From Prosthecobacter debontii (GTDB lineage: Bacteria > Verrucomicrobiota > Verrucomicrobiia > Verrucomicrobiales > Akkermansiaceae): a DNA stretch of 19,130 nt. The position numbers were made by a program, and so were the translations under genes. How positions within the stretch are numbered: the stretch's first letter is position 1; each line of letters starts with the position of its first letter. The stretch covers positions 1 through 19,130 of the forward strand of contig CAMCXJ010000021.1 in assembly GCA_945883455.1 (NCBI GenBank), in the 5' to 3' direction. This document shows positions 1 through 8,988 of the stretch, piece after piece. The notes under the pieces were generated by a model. That model searched no databases. It had not been told where the DNA came from and was given only the letters and a program-made list of their open reading frames with translations.

Positions 1-3000
1 ATGGTCTTTCTTTCCACAGGATCAGGTGCAACGCCAGAAGCCGTAGCAGTGGATTTGCTCCTAAACTTTACTGGGCGCACGGCAGGAACTTTAAGTTTTG
101 ACTGGTCGGCAATCGACAACAGCGGTGGAACGCGACCGACTTCGTTGCGTGTGTTTTCAAGTACGGATAATACTACGTTCACAGAGCTGACAGGGGCTCA
201 GGTGCTCGACAAGGTCAGCAGTTCAAACGGTTCCATCACTTCGGTGGCCCTACCCGTAAGTTTCAACAACTCCTCTACGGCAAGGCTCCGTTTCTACAAC
301 CACGCCGGTAGTGTTACCGGCTCGGGGAGTCGGGACAAGATGCAGATTGATAACGTAGCCGTCACTTCCACCGCCGCAGCAGCAGACCCAGCCATCTCCG
401 CCTCAGGCATCCCCGCCGCCATCACCACCACCTACGGCACTCCATCCACCGCACAAACGTTCAGCGTTTCGGGAGCAAACCTGACGGCGGACCTAGTGGC
501 GACCGCCCCATCCGGATTTGAAGTTGCCAGCGATGGAGCCACGTATGGCGGAACAGCGACATTCACTCAAAGCGGAGGTAGTGCCAGCGGAACACTGTCC
601 CTGCGGCTCAAAGCCCCGGCGGCGGTAGCATTTTACAATTCCAAAAATATCGTATTATCCACCACCGGCGCAACCTCTGTGAATATAACGACGGCAGAAG
701 ACGGGAATAGGGTCACGGCAAAAGCCTTGACGATCACCGCCAGTGACCAGACTAAGACCTACGGCGCCACGTTACCGCTCGGCACCAGTTTATTCAGTCC
801 TGTCGGATTGGAAAATTCCGAAACCATCGGAGCGGTGACCCTAACCTCCAGCGGCAGTCCGGCTGCTTCTGCAGTGGGTTCTTATCCGATCATTCCAAGT
901 GCTGCATCGGGCGGAACTTTCACGGCCAGCAACTACATCATCACCTACAACAATGGAAGCCTTACGGTGGACCCAAAAGCGCTCACTATCACCGCGAACG
1001 CAGTTACCAAAGCTTCCGGAGATACGCTGGCGAGCCCGGTCACCGGTTCAACCGCATTTACCAGCGATGGCCTTGTCGGCTCTGAAACGATCGGCTCCGT
1101 GACCATCACCTACGGGACGGGAGCCGCCTCGGGCGATGCTGCAGGTGCCTACACGGATCAAGTAACCCCATCAGCAGCGGTCGATGGCACCTTCGATATC
1201 ACCAACTATCTTCCGACCTACGTATCCGCAACACTGACGGTCACTGCTGAACCAACCATCACGGTTACAGGTGCCCTTGTAGCGGTCGATACGACCTATG
1301 GCACACCATCCGCCGCCCCCTCCAGCTTCACGGTTTCCGGCATTTTCCTGACGGGCGATTTGACGGTCACACCTCCCGCTGGTTTTGAAGTTTCCAGCAG
1401 TATCGGTTCCGGCTACAGCACCTCGCTGACTTTGCCTGCCAGCGGCACGTTGGGAGCCACCACCGTTTATCTACGCCTCGCCGCCGCCAGCCCATTTGGA
1501 GCCTACTCGGGAAACATCACCGTCGCAGGTGGTGGAGCTGCTTCCAAAACCATCGCCACCGCCTCGAGCAACGTCGCGAAAAAAGAACTTTCCATCACCG
1601 GCTTGACTGGAAATGACAAGGCCTACGATCGCACTACCACAGCCACTATCAGCGGCACGGCCGCCTATGTTGGATTGGAAAATGGCGATGATTTTGCCGT
1701 CGCAGGAACGCCCACAGCCTCGTTCTCCGATGCAACCGCCGCCCCATCCAAGCCCATCACCATCACCGGCTTCACCGCCCCTTCGGATAACTACTCAGTC
1801 ACCCAACCGACCGGCCTAACAGCTGAAATCACGAAACTCGCATTGACCGTCACCGGCTCCACCGTGACCACCCGCCCCTACAATGCCACGGACGCTGCCA
1901 CCATCACAGGAGCCACCTTGGTGGGTGTAATCAGCCCCGATGTGGTCACGATCGCGACCAGCACCGGAACTTTTTCCGACGTAAACGCAGGAACTGACAT
2001 CGCGGTCACCGCCGCTTTGACTTTGGGCGGTGCCGATGCGGGAAACTACAGTTTAACCCAGCCAAGTAATTTGCTCGGAGTCATTGACAAGGTAAACCAA
2101 TTCATCAGCTTTTTGGCCTTACCGGATAAATTAACTACAGATGCACAGTTCGCGTTAACAGCAACAGTAACCCCGTCTGGCCTACCGGTCACATTCGTGG
2201 CTGATCCCGCTTCTTCGGTGGTCACCATCACTGGAAACGACGTCACAATCGTAGGTGCCGGCACAGCGACCATCACCGCATCTCAGGCAGGAAATATAAA
2301 TTACAACGCTGCGACGAGTGTGGTTCGCACCCTGACAGTGATTGTGCCTCCACTAGCCAACTGGACTGGCCCGTGGAGTGGAACAGCAGCGAGCCCGCTT
2401 GCCGCCACAACCCAAAAAACAAATTTGGAAAGCGCATCCCTTGCGCGAGTCGGTCTCACGGGAGGTAGTTCATCCACTCGCTACAGCTCATCCGGATGGA
2501 ACACAACGGCAAACTACTTGACGGCAACGCTGTCAGCAGCTTCCGGTTATTTGGTCAATCTGAATGATGCCATCATCTCTGGAACTTGGAGCAGCTCGCC
2601 CACGGGCCCAGGTAGCTTTGATGTTCGTTCCAGTGTGGATGATTATGCCACATCAATCGGAACGTTTACTTCGGGTTCAACCACGTCAATCACGCTTCCA
2701 TCAACCGACTTCAATAACTTATCTACCATCACATTCAGATTCATCGGTTCTGCGACCGGGTTTAACGGATCACCGACCCAAAGTGGTGGCACCGGCGGCC
2801 CCTCAAGCCTGATTTTCAACGGCGATGTGGTCATCGCCAGAACGATCACCGGTGCTGACACAACCGCGGCATTCACCACCACCTACGGCACACCATCAAC
2901 GGAACAAAGCTTCGCCATTTCGGGTGCTGGCCTGTCCGAGAATCTTACCGCCACCGCCCCAACTGGTTTCGAAGTCTCCTCCGATGGAACTTCCTATGGT

Positions 3001-3897
3001 TCTACCGCGACCTTCACCCAGTCCAGCGGAACTGCCAGTGGCTCCCTGCGAATCCGCCTCGCTGCGACTGCGCTTGTCTCAGGCAATTACAATTCCAAAG
3101 ACATCGTCCTAAGCAGCTCGGGAGCCACTTCGGTCAACATCACCACTGCTTCCTCTGGCAACGTCGTCAGCAAAGCGACGCCTACTATCACCACCGCGCC
3201 CACGGCCTCCGGCATCACTTTTGGGGAAACCTTGGCTGACTCCGATCTGACAGATGGCGAGGCCAGCACGGGTGGCACATTTGCCTTCACAACGCCTAGC
3301 ACCGCGCCCAACGCAGGAACCGCAAGCCATGGAGTCACATTCACGCCGACTGATGGGGACAATTACAACAACGCGACCACCACCGTGAGCGTCACCACCA
3401 GCAAAGCGACGCCTACTATCACCACCGCGCCCACGGCCTCTGGCATCACTTCCGGCGAGACCTTGGCATCGTCCAGCTTGACGGGCGGTTTCGCCAGCAC
3501 GGATGGGACATTTGCCTTCACGACTCCCGGAACGATCCCCGCCGTGGGAACGGCTAACCAAGGTGTGACATTTACCCCCACGGATACCGGTAATTACAAC
3601 AATGCGACAACAACGGTAAGCGTCACGGTAAGTAGCGGCGCAGACCCGCTCTTCGCCGCCGACGGAAAAAGCCCAACCATCACAATCGCGCCCGGTGTTG
3701 CCAATATTGTATTCACCGGCATTCCCGGACGCACTTACGGCATCCAGCGCTCAACGACCTTGGCCACCGACTCATGGACGGAAATCGACACAGTAACCGC
3801 TGATCCGGTGACCGGCGCCACCAACTATCAAGATCAAAACCGTGTGTCACCCGCCGCCTTCTACCGAGTCGTTTATCCCCCGGCAGCAGCACCCTGA
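1..3897 (+). CDS. Giant MBG/YDG-repeat surface or secreted protein, 5'-truncated
   Basis: The frame is open from the first base and codes for 1298 residues. There is no signal peptide and the start lies in mid-domain, so the gene very probably begins upstream of the window. By eye the layout is: a jelly-roll-like beta domain (about 1-126); a repeat with the TTYGTPST...GFEVASDG...SVNITTA pattern (130-240); two MBG-type domains starting KALTITA (241-325, 326-416); a second copy of the first repeat (417-527); two YDG-type domains (528-612, 613-697); an Ig-like GTATITASQAGN domain (699-782); another jelly-roll-like domain (787-945); a third copy of the first repeat (949-1056); two tandem 77-residue KATPTITTAP units (1058-1211); and a C-terminal domain with GIPGRTYGIQRST...FYRVVY (1213-1298). 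Such arrays are typical of large secreted or cell-surface proteins. The C-terminal domain resembles those of verrucomicrobial secreted proteins. I see no hydrophobic anchor and no catalytic motif. Its function is unknown; adhesion or a matrix role is an inference. Confidence 0.85.
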   Translation: MVFLSTGSGATPEAVAVDLLLNFTGRTAGTLSFDWSAIDNSGGTRPTSLRVFSSTDNTTFTELTGAQVLDKVSSSNGSITSVALPVSFNNSSTARLRFYNHAGSVTGSGSRDKMQIDNVAVTSTAAAADPAISASGIPAAITTTYGTPSTAQTFSVSGANLTADLVATAPSGFEVASDGATYGGTATFTQSGGSASGTLSLRLKAPAAVAFYNSKNIVLSTTGATSVNITTAEDGNRVTAKALTITASDQTKTYGATLPLGTSLFSPVGLENSETIGAVTLTSSGSPAASAVGSYPIIPSAASGGTFTASNYIITYNNGSLTVDPKALTITANAVTKASGDTLASPVTGSTAFTSDGLVGSETIGSVTITYGTGAASGDAAGAYTDQVTPSAAVDGTFDITNYLPTYVSATLTVTAEPTITVTGALVAVDTTYGTPSAAPSSFTVSGIFLTGDLTVTPPAGFEVSSSIGSGYSTSLTLPASGTLGATTVYLRLAAASPFGAYSGNITVAGGGAASKTIATASSNVAKKELSITGLTGNDKAYDRTTTATISGTAAYVGLENGDDFAVAGTPTASFSDATAAPSKPITITGFTAPSDNYSVTQPTGLTAEITKLALTVTGSTVTTRPYNATDAATITGATLVGVISPDVVTIATSTGTFSDVNAGTDIAVTAALTLGGADAGNYSLTQPSNLLGVIDKVNQFISFLALPDKLTTDAQFALTATVTPSGLPVTFVADPASSVVTITGNDVTIVGAGTATITASQAGNINYNAATSVVRTLTVIVPPLANWTGPWSGTAASPLAATTQKTNLESASLARVGLTGGSSSTRYSSSGWNTTANYLTATLSAASGYLVNLNDAIISGTWSSSPTGPGSFDVRSSVDDYATSIGTFTSGSTTSITLPSTDFNNLSTITFRFIGSATGFNGSPTQSGGTGGPSSLIFNGDVVIARTITGADTTAAFTTTYGTPSTEQSFAISGAGLSENLTATAPTGFEVSSDGTSYGSTATFTQSSGTASGSLRIRLAATALVSGNYNSKDIVLSSSGATSVNITTASSGNVVSKATPTITTAPTASGITFGETLADSDLTDGEASTGGTFAFTTPSTAPNAGTASHGVTFTPTDGDNYNNATTTVSVTTSKATPTITTAPTASGITSGETLASSSLTGGFASTDGTFAFTTPGTIPAVGTANQGVTFTPTDTGNYNNATTTVSVTVSSGADPLFAADGKSPTITIAPGVANIVFTGIPGRTYGIQRSTTLATDSWTEIDTVTADPVTGATNYQDQNRVSPAAFYRVVYPPAAAP
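3168..3440 (+). repeat. Direct repeat inside the giant surface-protein gene
   Basis: A 42-bp stretch beginning cagcaaagcgacgcctac occurs at 3168-3209 and again, identical, at 3399-3440. The spacing of 231 bp equals 77 codons. Each copy starts a KATPTITTAP unit, and the two units remain clearly similar downstream (GTFAFTTP...GVTFTPTD...NYNNATTTVSV). The exact nucleotide identity points to a recent duplication or gene conversion, and makes the region prone to unit loss or gain. Confidence 0.85.
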
Positions 3898-3949
3898 CAA
3901 ACGTCCCGGGAATCTCGAACGAGCTTCTCCGTAATCAGCAAACCTTACC

Positions 3950-3987
3950 CAACCGCCCCCAGGTGTCATCAACCTGACGGGCGGTTG
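3950..3987 (+). terminator. Putative terminator hairpin after the surface-protein gene
   Basis: The arms CAACCGCCC (3950-3958) and GGGCGGTTG (3979-3987) are perfectly complementary. A second inner pair, CAGGT (3960-3964) and ACCTG (3972-3976), extends the stem. It lies 53 bp after the stop of the surface-protein gene, between convergent genes. Only a short CCTCTTT follows, so an intrinsic terminator is plausible but not certain. Confidence 0.45.
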
Positions 3988-4032
3988 CCTCTTTGAGCCC
4001 GATGATTCCCCCTGCAACTTCGGATTTCGGGT

Positions 4033-4055
4033 TAGACCGTTTCGCAAACGGTCTA
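4033..4055. repeat. 23-bp palindrome (TAGACCGTTT arms), possible terminator or MITE remnant
   Basis: The arm TAGACCGTTT (4033-4042) is followed by the loop CGC and by the perfect complement AAACGGTCTA (4046-4055). It sits between convergent genes and has no T tract on either side. The same arm sequence forms the ends of the inverted-repeat element at 11137-11262, and both begin and end with TA. It could be a bidirectional terminator or a collapsed copy of a TA-inserting miniature element. Confidence 0.7.
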
Positions 4056-4099
4056 GGCCTAGTCAACGATGCCCGCATTCCCATGGCAGGCGCGGGAAA

Positions 4100-5410
4100 T
4101 CACGCATCCCCGGATAACCCCGCACGGCGAAGCTTCTGGCGAAGCGTAGCGCGATTGAGGCGCAGCGCGGAAGCGAGGCGGGTGGGGCGGTTTTCAAAAC
4201 GCTCTAACAGGTGGCCGAGCATCGAGCTCTCGACTTTCTCAAGTAGGGCGTCGTATTGCCAGTTTGCCTCAGGTGTCATTTCCAACTGCGAATCGAGCCA
4301 ACGCGCGATCACCGCATCAAGCTCACCGCCGACGACTTTTCCGCCAGAACTATGCAGGGCATCGGCGACATGCGGTGGCAAATGACCGGGCAACAGCACG
4401 CCGCCGCGGCTCATCGCGAGAGCAAGTTCGATCACATGCCGCAGTTCGCGGACATTTCCAGGCCACGAGTAGGCCTGCAACGCACACAGGGCAGCAGCGG
4501 AGATCTCGAAGGAGGTTGCGGCATCGCCATGGAGTCCGTGGAAAAACCGGCTCAGGGCGGGGATGTCGCCCGTGCGGTCGCGCAGCGCGGGCATCGCGAT
4601 GGAGAGGGCGCTGAACGCGTAGAAAACGTCCGCCCTCAGGGTGCTTTCGATCGAGGGATCGCGAGGATCGGCGCGCATGGTGGCGATCAATCGCGGCAGC
4701 GGGACATCCGTCCGCCCCATCGCTTCGGCGAGCACGCCCTGAAGCTCTGGCGTGAGGGTGTCGATATCCTCCAGGACCAGCGTGCCCTTCGGGTCGGCCA
4801 GGTAGGCGCGCAGCGAATCGGCGCCATGGATCGAGCCGCACTCTATCATCCGCAGCGGCTCGGCGGCGCGGCTGCCGTTTGTATGGATCAGGCGCGCGGC
4901 GAGCGTTTTCCCCGTGCCGCTGGCTCCGTGGATCAGTACGGGAGGAGCGCCTCCGCAGGCGCGCGCGATGCCGAGAAAAACGCGGTGCATGCCCGGCGAA
5001 GCGCCGATCAATGAAATCGCCGGGCGCTCAGCGGGTGCGGCGATGAAGACACTTTTCGTCACCAGCGTTGAAATGACTTCCTCGAAGCGCTGGAGGTCGA
5101 GCGGCTTGATTAGGTAATCGGCGATCCCGAGTTTCCGCGAAGTAATCGTATGATCCAGCGTGGCGTGAGCACTGATGACCAGCACCGGCACCATCGATCC
5201 CGCAGCGCGGATTTTCCGCAGGACTTCCAGCCCGCTCACATCCGGCAGCCCGATGTCAATCACGATGGCCTCGAAATTCCGCTCGCCGAGCTGTTTCAAG
5301 GCCGCCCCGCCGCTCGCGGCCAGCGTCGGCAGATGGCCAAGGCGGCGGACGGCGAGAGCTAGCGCGTTGCCCAGCGCGTGTTCGTCTTCGATGATCAGGA
5401 TGGATGCCAT
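4100..5410 (-). CDS. NtrC-family response regulator lacking the GAFTGA loop
   Basis: This 436-residue protein has an N-terminal receiver domain with an acidic pocket (E8, D9), phospho-acceptor D52, S80 and K102 (IKPLD). Next comes an AAA+ domain with Walker A GASGTGKT at 162-169, a Walker B-like LVLEDI at 211-216, an arginine-finger region LRADVFYAF at 258-266 and WPGNVREL at 316-323. A Fis-type helix-turn-helix follows at about 403-433. Classical sigma-54 activators carry a GAFTGA loop between Walker A and B. Here that stretch is only CGSIHGADSLRAYLADPKGT, roughly 20 residues shorter than in NtrC, and the motif is absent. Walker B has ED where DE is usual. It lies 13 bp downstream of its kinase gene, so the two form an operon. 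I infer that it controls promoters without sigma-54, but the target is not evident. A link to the divergent TonB receptor gene is possible. Confidence 0.9.
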   Translation of the reverse strand: MASILIIEDEHALGNALALAVRRLGHLPTLAASGGAALKQLGERNFEAIVIDIGLPDVSGLEVLRKIRAAGSMVPVLVISAHATLDHTITSRKLGIADYLIKPLDLQRFEEVISTLVTKSVFIAAPAERPAISLIGASPGMHRVFLGIARACGGAPPVLIHGASGTGKTLAARLIHTNGSRAAEPLRMIECGSIHGADSLRAYLADPKGTLVLEDIDTLTPELQGVLAEAMGRTDVPLPRLIATMRADPRDPSIESTLRADVFYAFSALSIAMPALRDRTGDIPALSRFFHGLHGDAATSFEISAAALCALQAYSWPGNVRELRHVIELALAMSRGGVLLPGHLPPHVADALHSSGGKVVGGELDAVIARWLDSQLEMTPEANWQYDALLEKVESSMLGHLLERFENRPTRLASALRLNRATLRQKLRRAGLSGDA

Positions 5411-5423
5411 GGTTCGTTTCGTT

Positions 5424-6701
5424 TTACGGCCAAGCGATGCGGAGACACGCGCCGCCGCCGGGCAGGTTGGTGGCGGAAATTTTGCCGCCGTGGGATTCGA
5501 TGATTTCCTTAGAAACAGCCAGCCCGAGGCCCATGCCGCCCTCGCGTTCGGAAAGGAACGGCTCGCCGAAACGCGCGAGTGCCTTTTCGCTGAAACCGCC
5601 GCCCTGATCCTCCACCTGCAGCGCGCCGGGTGAAATCCGCACGGTCACCGCGCCGCCGGTGGGCATGCTTTGGATCGCGTTGAGGAGCAGGTTGCAAAGC
5701 ACTTGCCGCAGCCGCTCGCGGTCGCCGTTCACCGGGTGATCCTTCCACGCAGGATCGATCTCTTCGCGGATCCCGACCCCGGCATGTTGCGCCTGCGGGC
5801 CGAGGCTGAGCCGCGCCTCACGCACCAGTTCGGGAAGATCGACCGGAAGCATTTTCACCGGCTCGGGTTTCGCGTAGCGCAGCCATTGGTTGACCAGCGC
5901 TTCGATGCGGCCCGCCTCGCCGACGATTAGGTTCGCGGATTCTCTTTCGGTGGGCGCGCAGACCCTCTCTAACAACTGCGCGTGCAGCCGAATTGCAGAG
6001 ACCGGATTGCGGACTTCATGGGCGAGGCTGGTCGCCATCCGCCCAAGCAGCGCGAGCCGTTCCGCGTGCCTGCGCCTGTCCCTTTCCTCGATCAACGAGG
6101 CATGCGTTTGCCGCAGCGCGGCAGCCAGACTGACGATCTCGCGCGGCCCTGTTTTCGGTAAGCCGCGCGGTGCCTCATCGCCACCGATCCCAGACAACGC
6201 GGCCTCCAGTTTCGCCAGCGGGCTTGTGACTTTTCGACCCAGCCATAGCGAGAAAACGAGCGACAAAGCCCAAAAACCGCCGAGGGCCAAACGCGCGTCG
6301 AGCCGCTTCCAAACAGGAAGCGCACCGTGCTGTCCCACCTTTCGGGAAAACCAAACCTCGCGCCCGCTTTCGAGTTCGAAGCCAACACGGATGATATCAC
6401 CCTCGCGCTTTGCCATGCCGTCGGCAGATTGGCTTTGTGTCTCCATGAAATTCACCTCCGCCCCCATCACCCGCCCGATCTGCGTAGCCATGTGCCCGGT
6501 CTGCGGCAGCTTGTTCTGATCGAGGAAAAGCGCGTTCGTCCGGCCAATCGATTCCAATGCCGTGACCTCCTCCGCCCGGGCCAAATACTGGAAAAATCCC
6601 ATCATCGCCACCGATCCCACCAACACAAATGTCCCGACGCCTACCGCCAGCCAAACGGATAGGGAGCGTGATTCGAGAAGAAATGGTCGGTTTTTATCCA
6701 T
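5424..6701 (-). CDS. Membrane-bound sensor histidine kinase
   Basis: The kinase autophosphorylates and passes phosphate to the response regulator encoded 13 bp downstream. I chose the ATG at 6701 (425 residues, start MDKNRPFLLE) because it places a transmembrane segment at about 15-37. A GTG at 6773 would add 24 unconvincing residues. The order is: first membrane helix; a short extracytoplasmic sensor of about 100 residues; second membrane helix (about 137-154); a HAMP-like linker (GRKVTSPLAKLEAAL); a HisKA domain with H-box LAHEVRNP (H228); and an HATPase_c domain with N341 in the N-box (NLLLNAIQSM), the G1 box VEDQGGGF and the G2 box GGMGLGLA. All catalytic boxes look intact. No Shine-Dalgarno is visible before either start. 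The ligand is unknown; the sensor domain has no motif that I recognise. Confidence 0.92.
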   Translation of the reverse strand: MDKNRPFLLESRSLSVWLAVGVGTFVLVGSVAMMGFFQYLARAEEVTALESIGRTNALFLDQNKLPQTGHMATQIGRVMGAEVNFMETQSQSADGMAKREGDIIRVGFELESGREVWFSRKVGQHGALPVWKRLDARLALGGFWALSLVFSLWLGRKVTSPLAKLEAALSGIGGDEAPRGLPKTGPREIVSLAAALRQTHASLIEERDRRRHAERLALLGRMATSLAHEVRNPVSAIRLHAQLLERVCAPTERESANLIVGEAGRIEALVNQWLRYAKPEPVKMLPVDLPELVREARLSLGPQAQHAGVGIREEIDPAWKDHPVNGDRERLRQVLCNLLLNAIQSMPTGGAVTVRISPGALQVEDQGGGFSEKALARFGEPFLSEREGGMGLGLAVSKEIIESHGGKISATNLPGGGACLRIAWP

Positions 6702-6857
6702 GAAGTATTTCGAACCCAATGAGACATGAATCAGGTAGCTTGTCGATAAAATGGATTCCCTAGGGCGATTCACGACCGCTTTTCAATGAATTGGATAATT
6801 TTCGTCCCTAAAGGAATCTTGTCCGAACTCTCGGTTCACCTTAACCAATGACTTCCG

Positions 6858-8975
6858 ATGAACGCGAAATCATATCTTCCACTTACCCTGCTTGCCAGCA
6901 TCATAACCGTCTCCGCTCAGGATTTCCTCGATCCGTTGGTAATCACCGCCACACGCTCGGAAAAAAATCAGGCCCTGCCCTATACTGTGGCAATCATCAC
7001 TGAGCAGCTCATCCGTGAACAAGCGCGCCGCACACTTCCCGAGGCACTGCAATTCACTCCTGGTGTGCTGGTGCAGAAAACGACCCATGGCCACGGCTCG
7101 CCTTTCATACGCGGATTCACCGGAAGACAGAACCTTTTGCTCGTCGATGGGGTCCGCCTCAACAACTCGACCTGGCGCAGCGGCCCCATCCAATATTGGA
7201 ACACGGTGGACACGTATTCCCTGGATCACATCGAGCTGGTAAAAAGCCAAGGCTCGGTGCTTTACGGCTCGGATGCGATCGGCGGCACGCTCAACGCTTT
7301 CACGAAATCTTCGAATTTCATGGATGAAACCGAAGGCGCGTTTTTCAGCCACGGCGCCGCATCCTATGAATTCACGGGCAACGGGCAAGGCAGCCACGTA
7401 GGCCGCATCGAGAGCAGCTTCGGCGTGGGCGGGAAATACGGACTGCACCTCGGAATCACCCAGAAAGACTTCGGCGATATCGAGGACTCCGCGGTGGGAA
7501 CCATGCGCGGCACCGGTTACGGGGAGCAGGATTACGACCTGCGCTTCGATATGAAACTTTCCGAGGGCACCTCGCTCACTTTCGCGAGCCAATACGTCAA
7601 CCAGGACGATATCTCGCGGTGGCACCGGACGCTTCAGAATCCCGGCTGGACGCATGGCGATCACATCGCCGCTCCGGGAACATGGGTCGCCAACAACTAT
7701 GACCAGGAGCGTTCACTCACCTACCTCCGCGTCGAGCAGGAGATCGCCGACGAACGCTCATGGCTCGACCGCTGGAGCGCGACCGTTTCCTACCAGAAAT
7801 CCGCCGACAGCGAAATGCAGGATCGCCGGAACAATCCTGCCGCCCCTTTTACTGCGGCGAACTTCCTTCAATATCAAAACGCCGAGGTCAAGACCTTCGG
7901 TGTGGATCTCGCCCTGGAGTCCACCATCGGGCCCGGCCATCTCGTCTATGGCTTCGAGTACTACAATGACGATGTGACGAGCGACGCCTTCCGGAACACG
8001 GGCGCGGGCCTGGTCTTCCGTCCGGCCTCTCGTCCTGTCGCCGATGATGCCACCTATGATCTGCTCGGGCTTTACGGTCAATACACGTGGAGCCCCGCCT
8101 CCCGCTGGGAAATTTCCGGCGGCACGCGCTTCACCTACGCCCGGGCGGAATGGGGGGCATACCGCCCCTCCGGCGGCCTCGCGGACATTTCCGGCGACAA
8201 TTCTTGGACGGATCTCTCCGCCAGCCTGCGCGCCAGCTACGAGATCAGCGAGGACTGGCTCGCCTACGCCTCCGCATCGCAGAGTTTCCGCTCGCCCAAC
8301 CTCGCCGACCTCACCGGAAACGCCGCCTCCGCCAACGGTCTCGACGGCCACGGCTCCCCCAACGTGGATCCCGAAAAATTCCTCACCCTCGAGCTGGGAG
8401 GGCGGGGCAAACCACACGAAGACATCCAGCTCCAAGCCGCCGTTTTCCACACGTTCAGCATCGACGGAGCTATTTCATCCTATGTGGTTGGCTCCGACAC
8501 CTTCGTGGTGAACGGCGATGACAGCTCCCTCTACGGCATCGAGGCCGAGGCGATCTGGAGCATCGATGAGAACTGGAGCGCCACCGCTTTCGCCGCATGG
8601 CAGGAAGGGAAAAACGACATCAGCCAGCGCACCCCCACCGAGCGCTGGATTCCCAGGATGCTGCCTTTCACCGCCTCCACCGCTTTGCGTTACACTTCCA
8701 CGGACGAAAAATGGTGGATCGAAGGCCGCCTCAGCGGAGCGGTCGATGCCGACCGCGTCCACCCGTTAGACCAAGCCTCCGACAGCCAGCGCATCCCCAC
8801 GAACGGCACCCCGGGATACCTCGTCGCCTCCCTCGGCGCGGGCTACGAACCCATCGAAAACCTCCAACTCACCATCACCCTTCAAAACCTCCTCGACGAG
8901 GATTACCGCATCCACGGATCCGGCCAGAATGAAATGGGCTTCGGTGCGGTCTGCGGAGTGCGGTATGTGTGGTGA
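6858..8975 (+). CDS. TonB-dependent outer-membrane receptor
   Basis: At 705 residues this is the usual length for the family, which imports scarce ligands such as ferric siderophores, haem or cobalamin using TonB energy. A signal peptide covers about residues 1-20 (cleavage near VSA/Q). A TonB-box-like DPLVITATR lies at 25-33. The plug domain shows TPGVLVQ, SPFIRGFTGRQNLLLVDGVRLNN (81-103) and the conserved VLYGSDAIGGTLN (134-146). The rest is beta-barrel, with an LPFTAS...YTSTDEKWWIEGRL stretch, the late motif NLLDEDYRIHGSG and a terminal aromatic W705, as outer-membrane insertion requires. The plug resembles colicin I/haem receptor types, but the substrate cannot be read from the sequence. 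The gene is divergent from the two-component pair and convergent with a PIN toxin, with only 13 bp between the stop codons. Confidence 0.93.
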   Translation: MNAKSYLPLTLLASIITVSAQDFLDPLVITATRSEKNQALPYTVAIITEQLIREQARRTLPEALQFTPGVLVQKTTHGHGSPFIRGFTGRQNLLLVDGVRLNNSTWRSGPIQYWNTVDTYSLDHIELVKSQGSVLYGSDAIGGTLNAFTKSSNFMDETEGAFFSHGAASYEFTGNGQGSHVGRIESSFGVGGKYGLHLGITQKDFGDIEDSAVGTMRGTGYGEQDYDLRFDMKLSEGTSLTFASQYVNQDDISRWHRTLQNPGWTHGDHIAAPGTWVANNYDQERSLTYLRVEQEIADERSWLDRWSATVSYQKSADSEMQDRRNNPAAPFTAANFLQYQNAEVKTFGVDLALESTIGPGHLVYGFEYYNDDVTSDAFRNTGAGLVFRPASRPVADDATYDLLGLYGQYTWSPASRWEISGGTRFTYARAEWGAYRPSGGLADISGDNSWTDLSASLRASYEISEDWLAYASASQSFRSPNLADLTGNAASANGLDGHGSPNVDPEKFLTLELGGRGKPHEDIQLQAAVFHTFSIDGAISSYVVGSDTFVVNGDDSSLYGIEAEAIWSIDENWSATAFAAWQEGKNDISQRTPTERWIPRMLPFTASTALRYTSTDEKWWIEGRLSGAVDADRVHPLDQASDSQRIPTNGTPGYLVASLGAGYEPIENLQLTITLQNLLDEDYRIHGSGQNEMGFGAVCGVRYVW

Positions 8976-8988
8976 TAGCGGAACAGCA

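Noticed and set aside
6774..6857. Possible sigma-54 (-24/-12) promoter between the kinase and the TonB receptor.
   Set aside because: No TGGCAC-n5-TTGC-like sequence could be found, and the adjacent regulator lacks GAFTGA.
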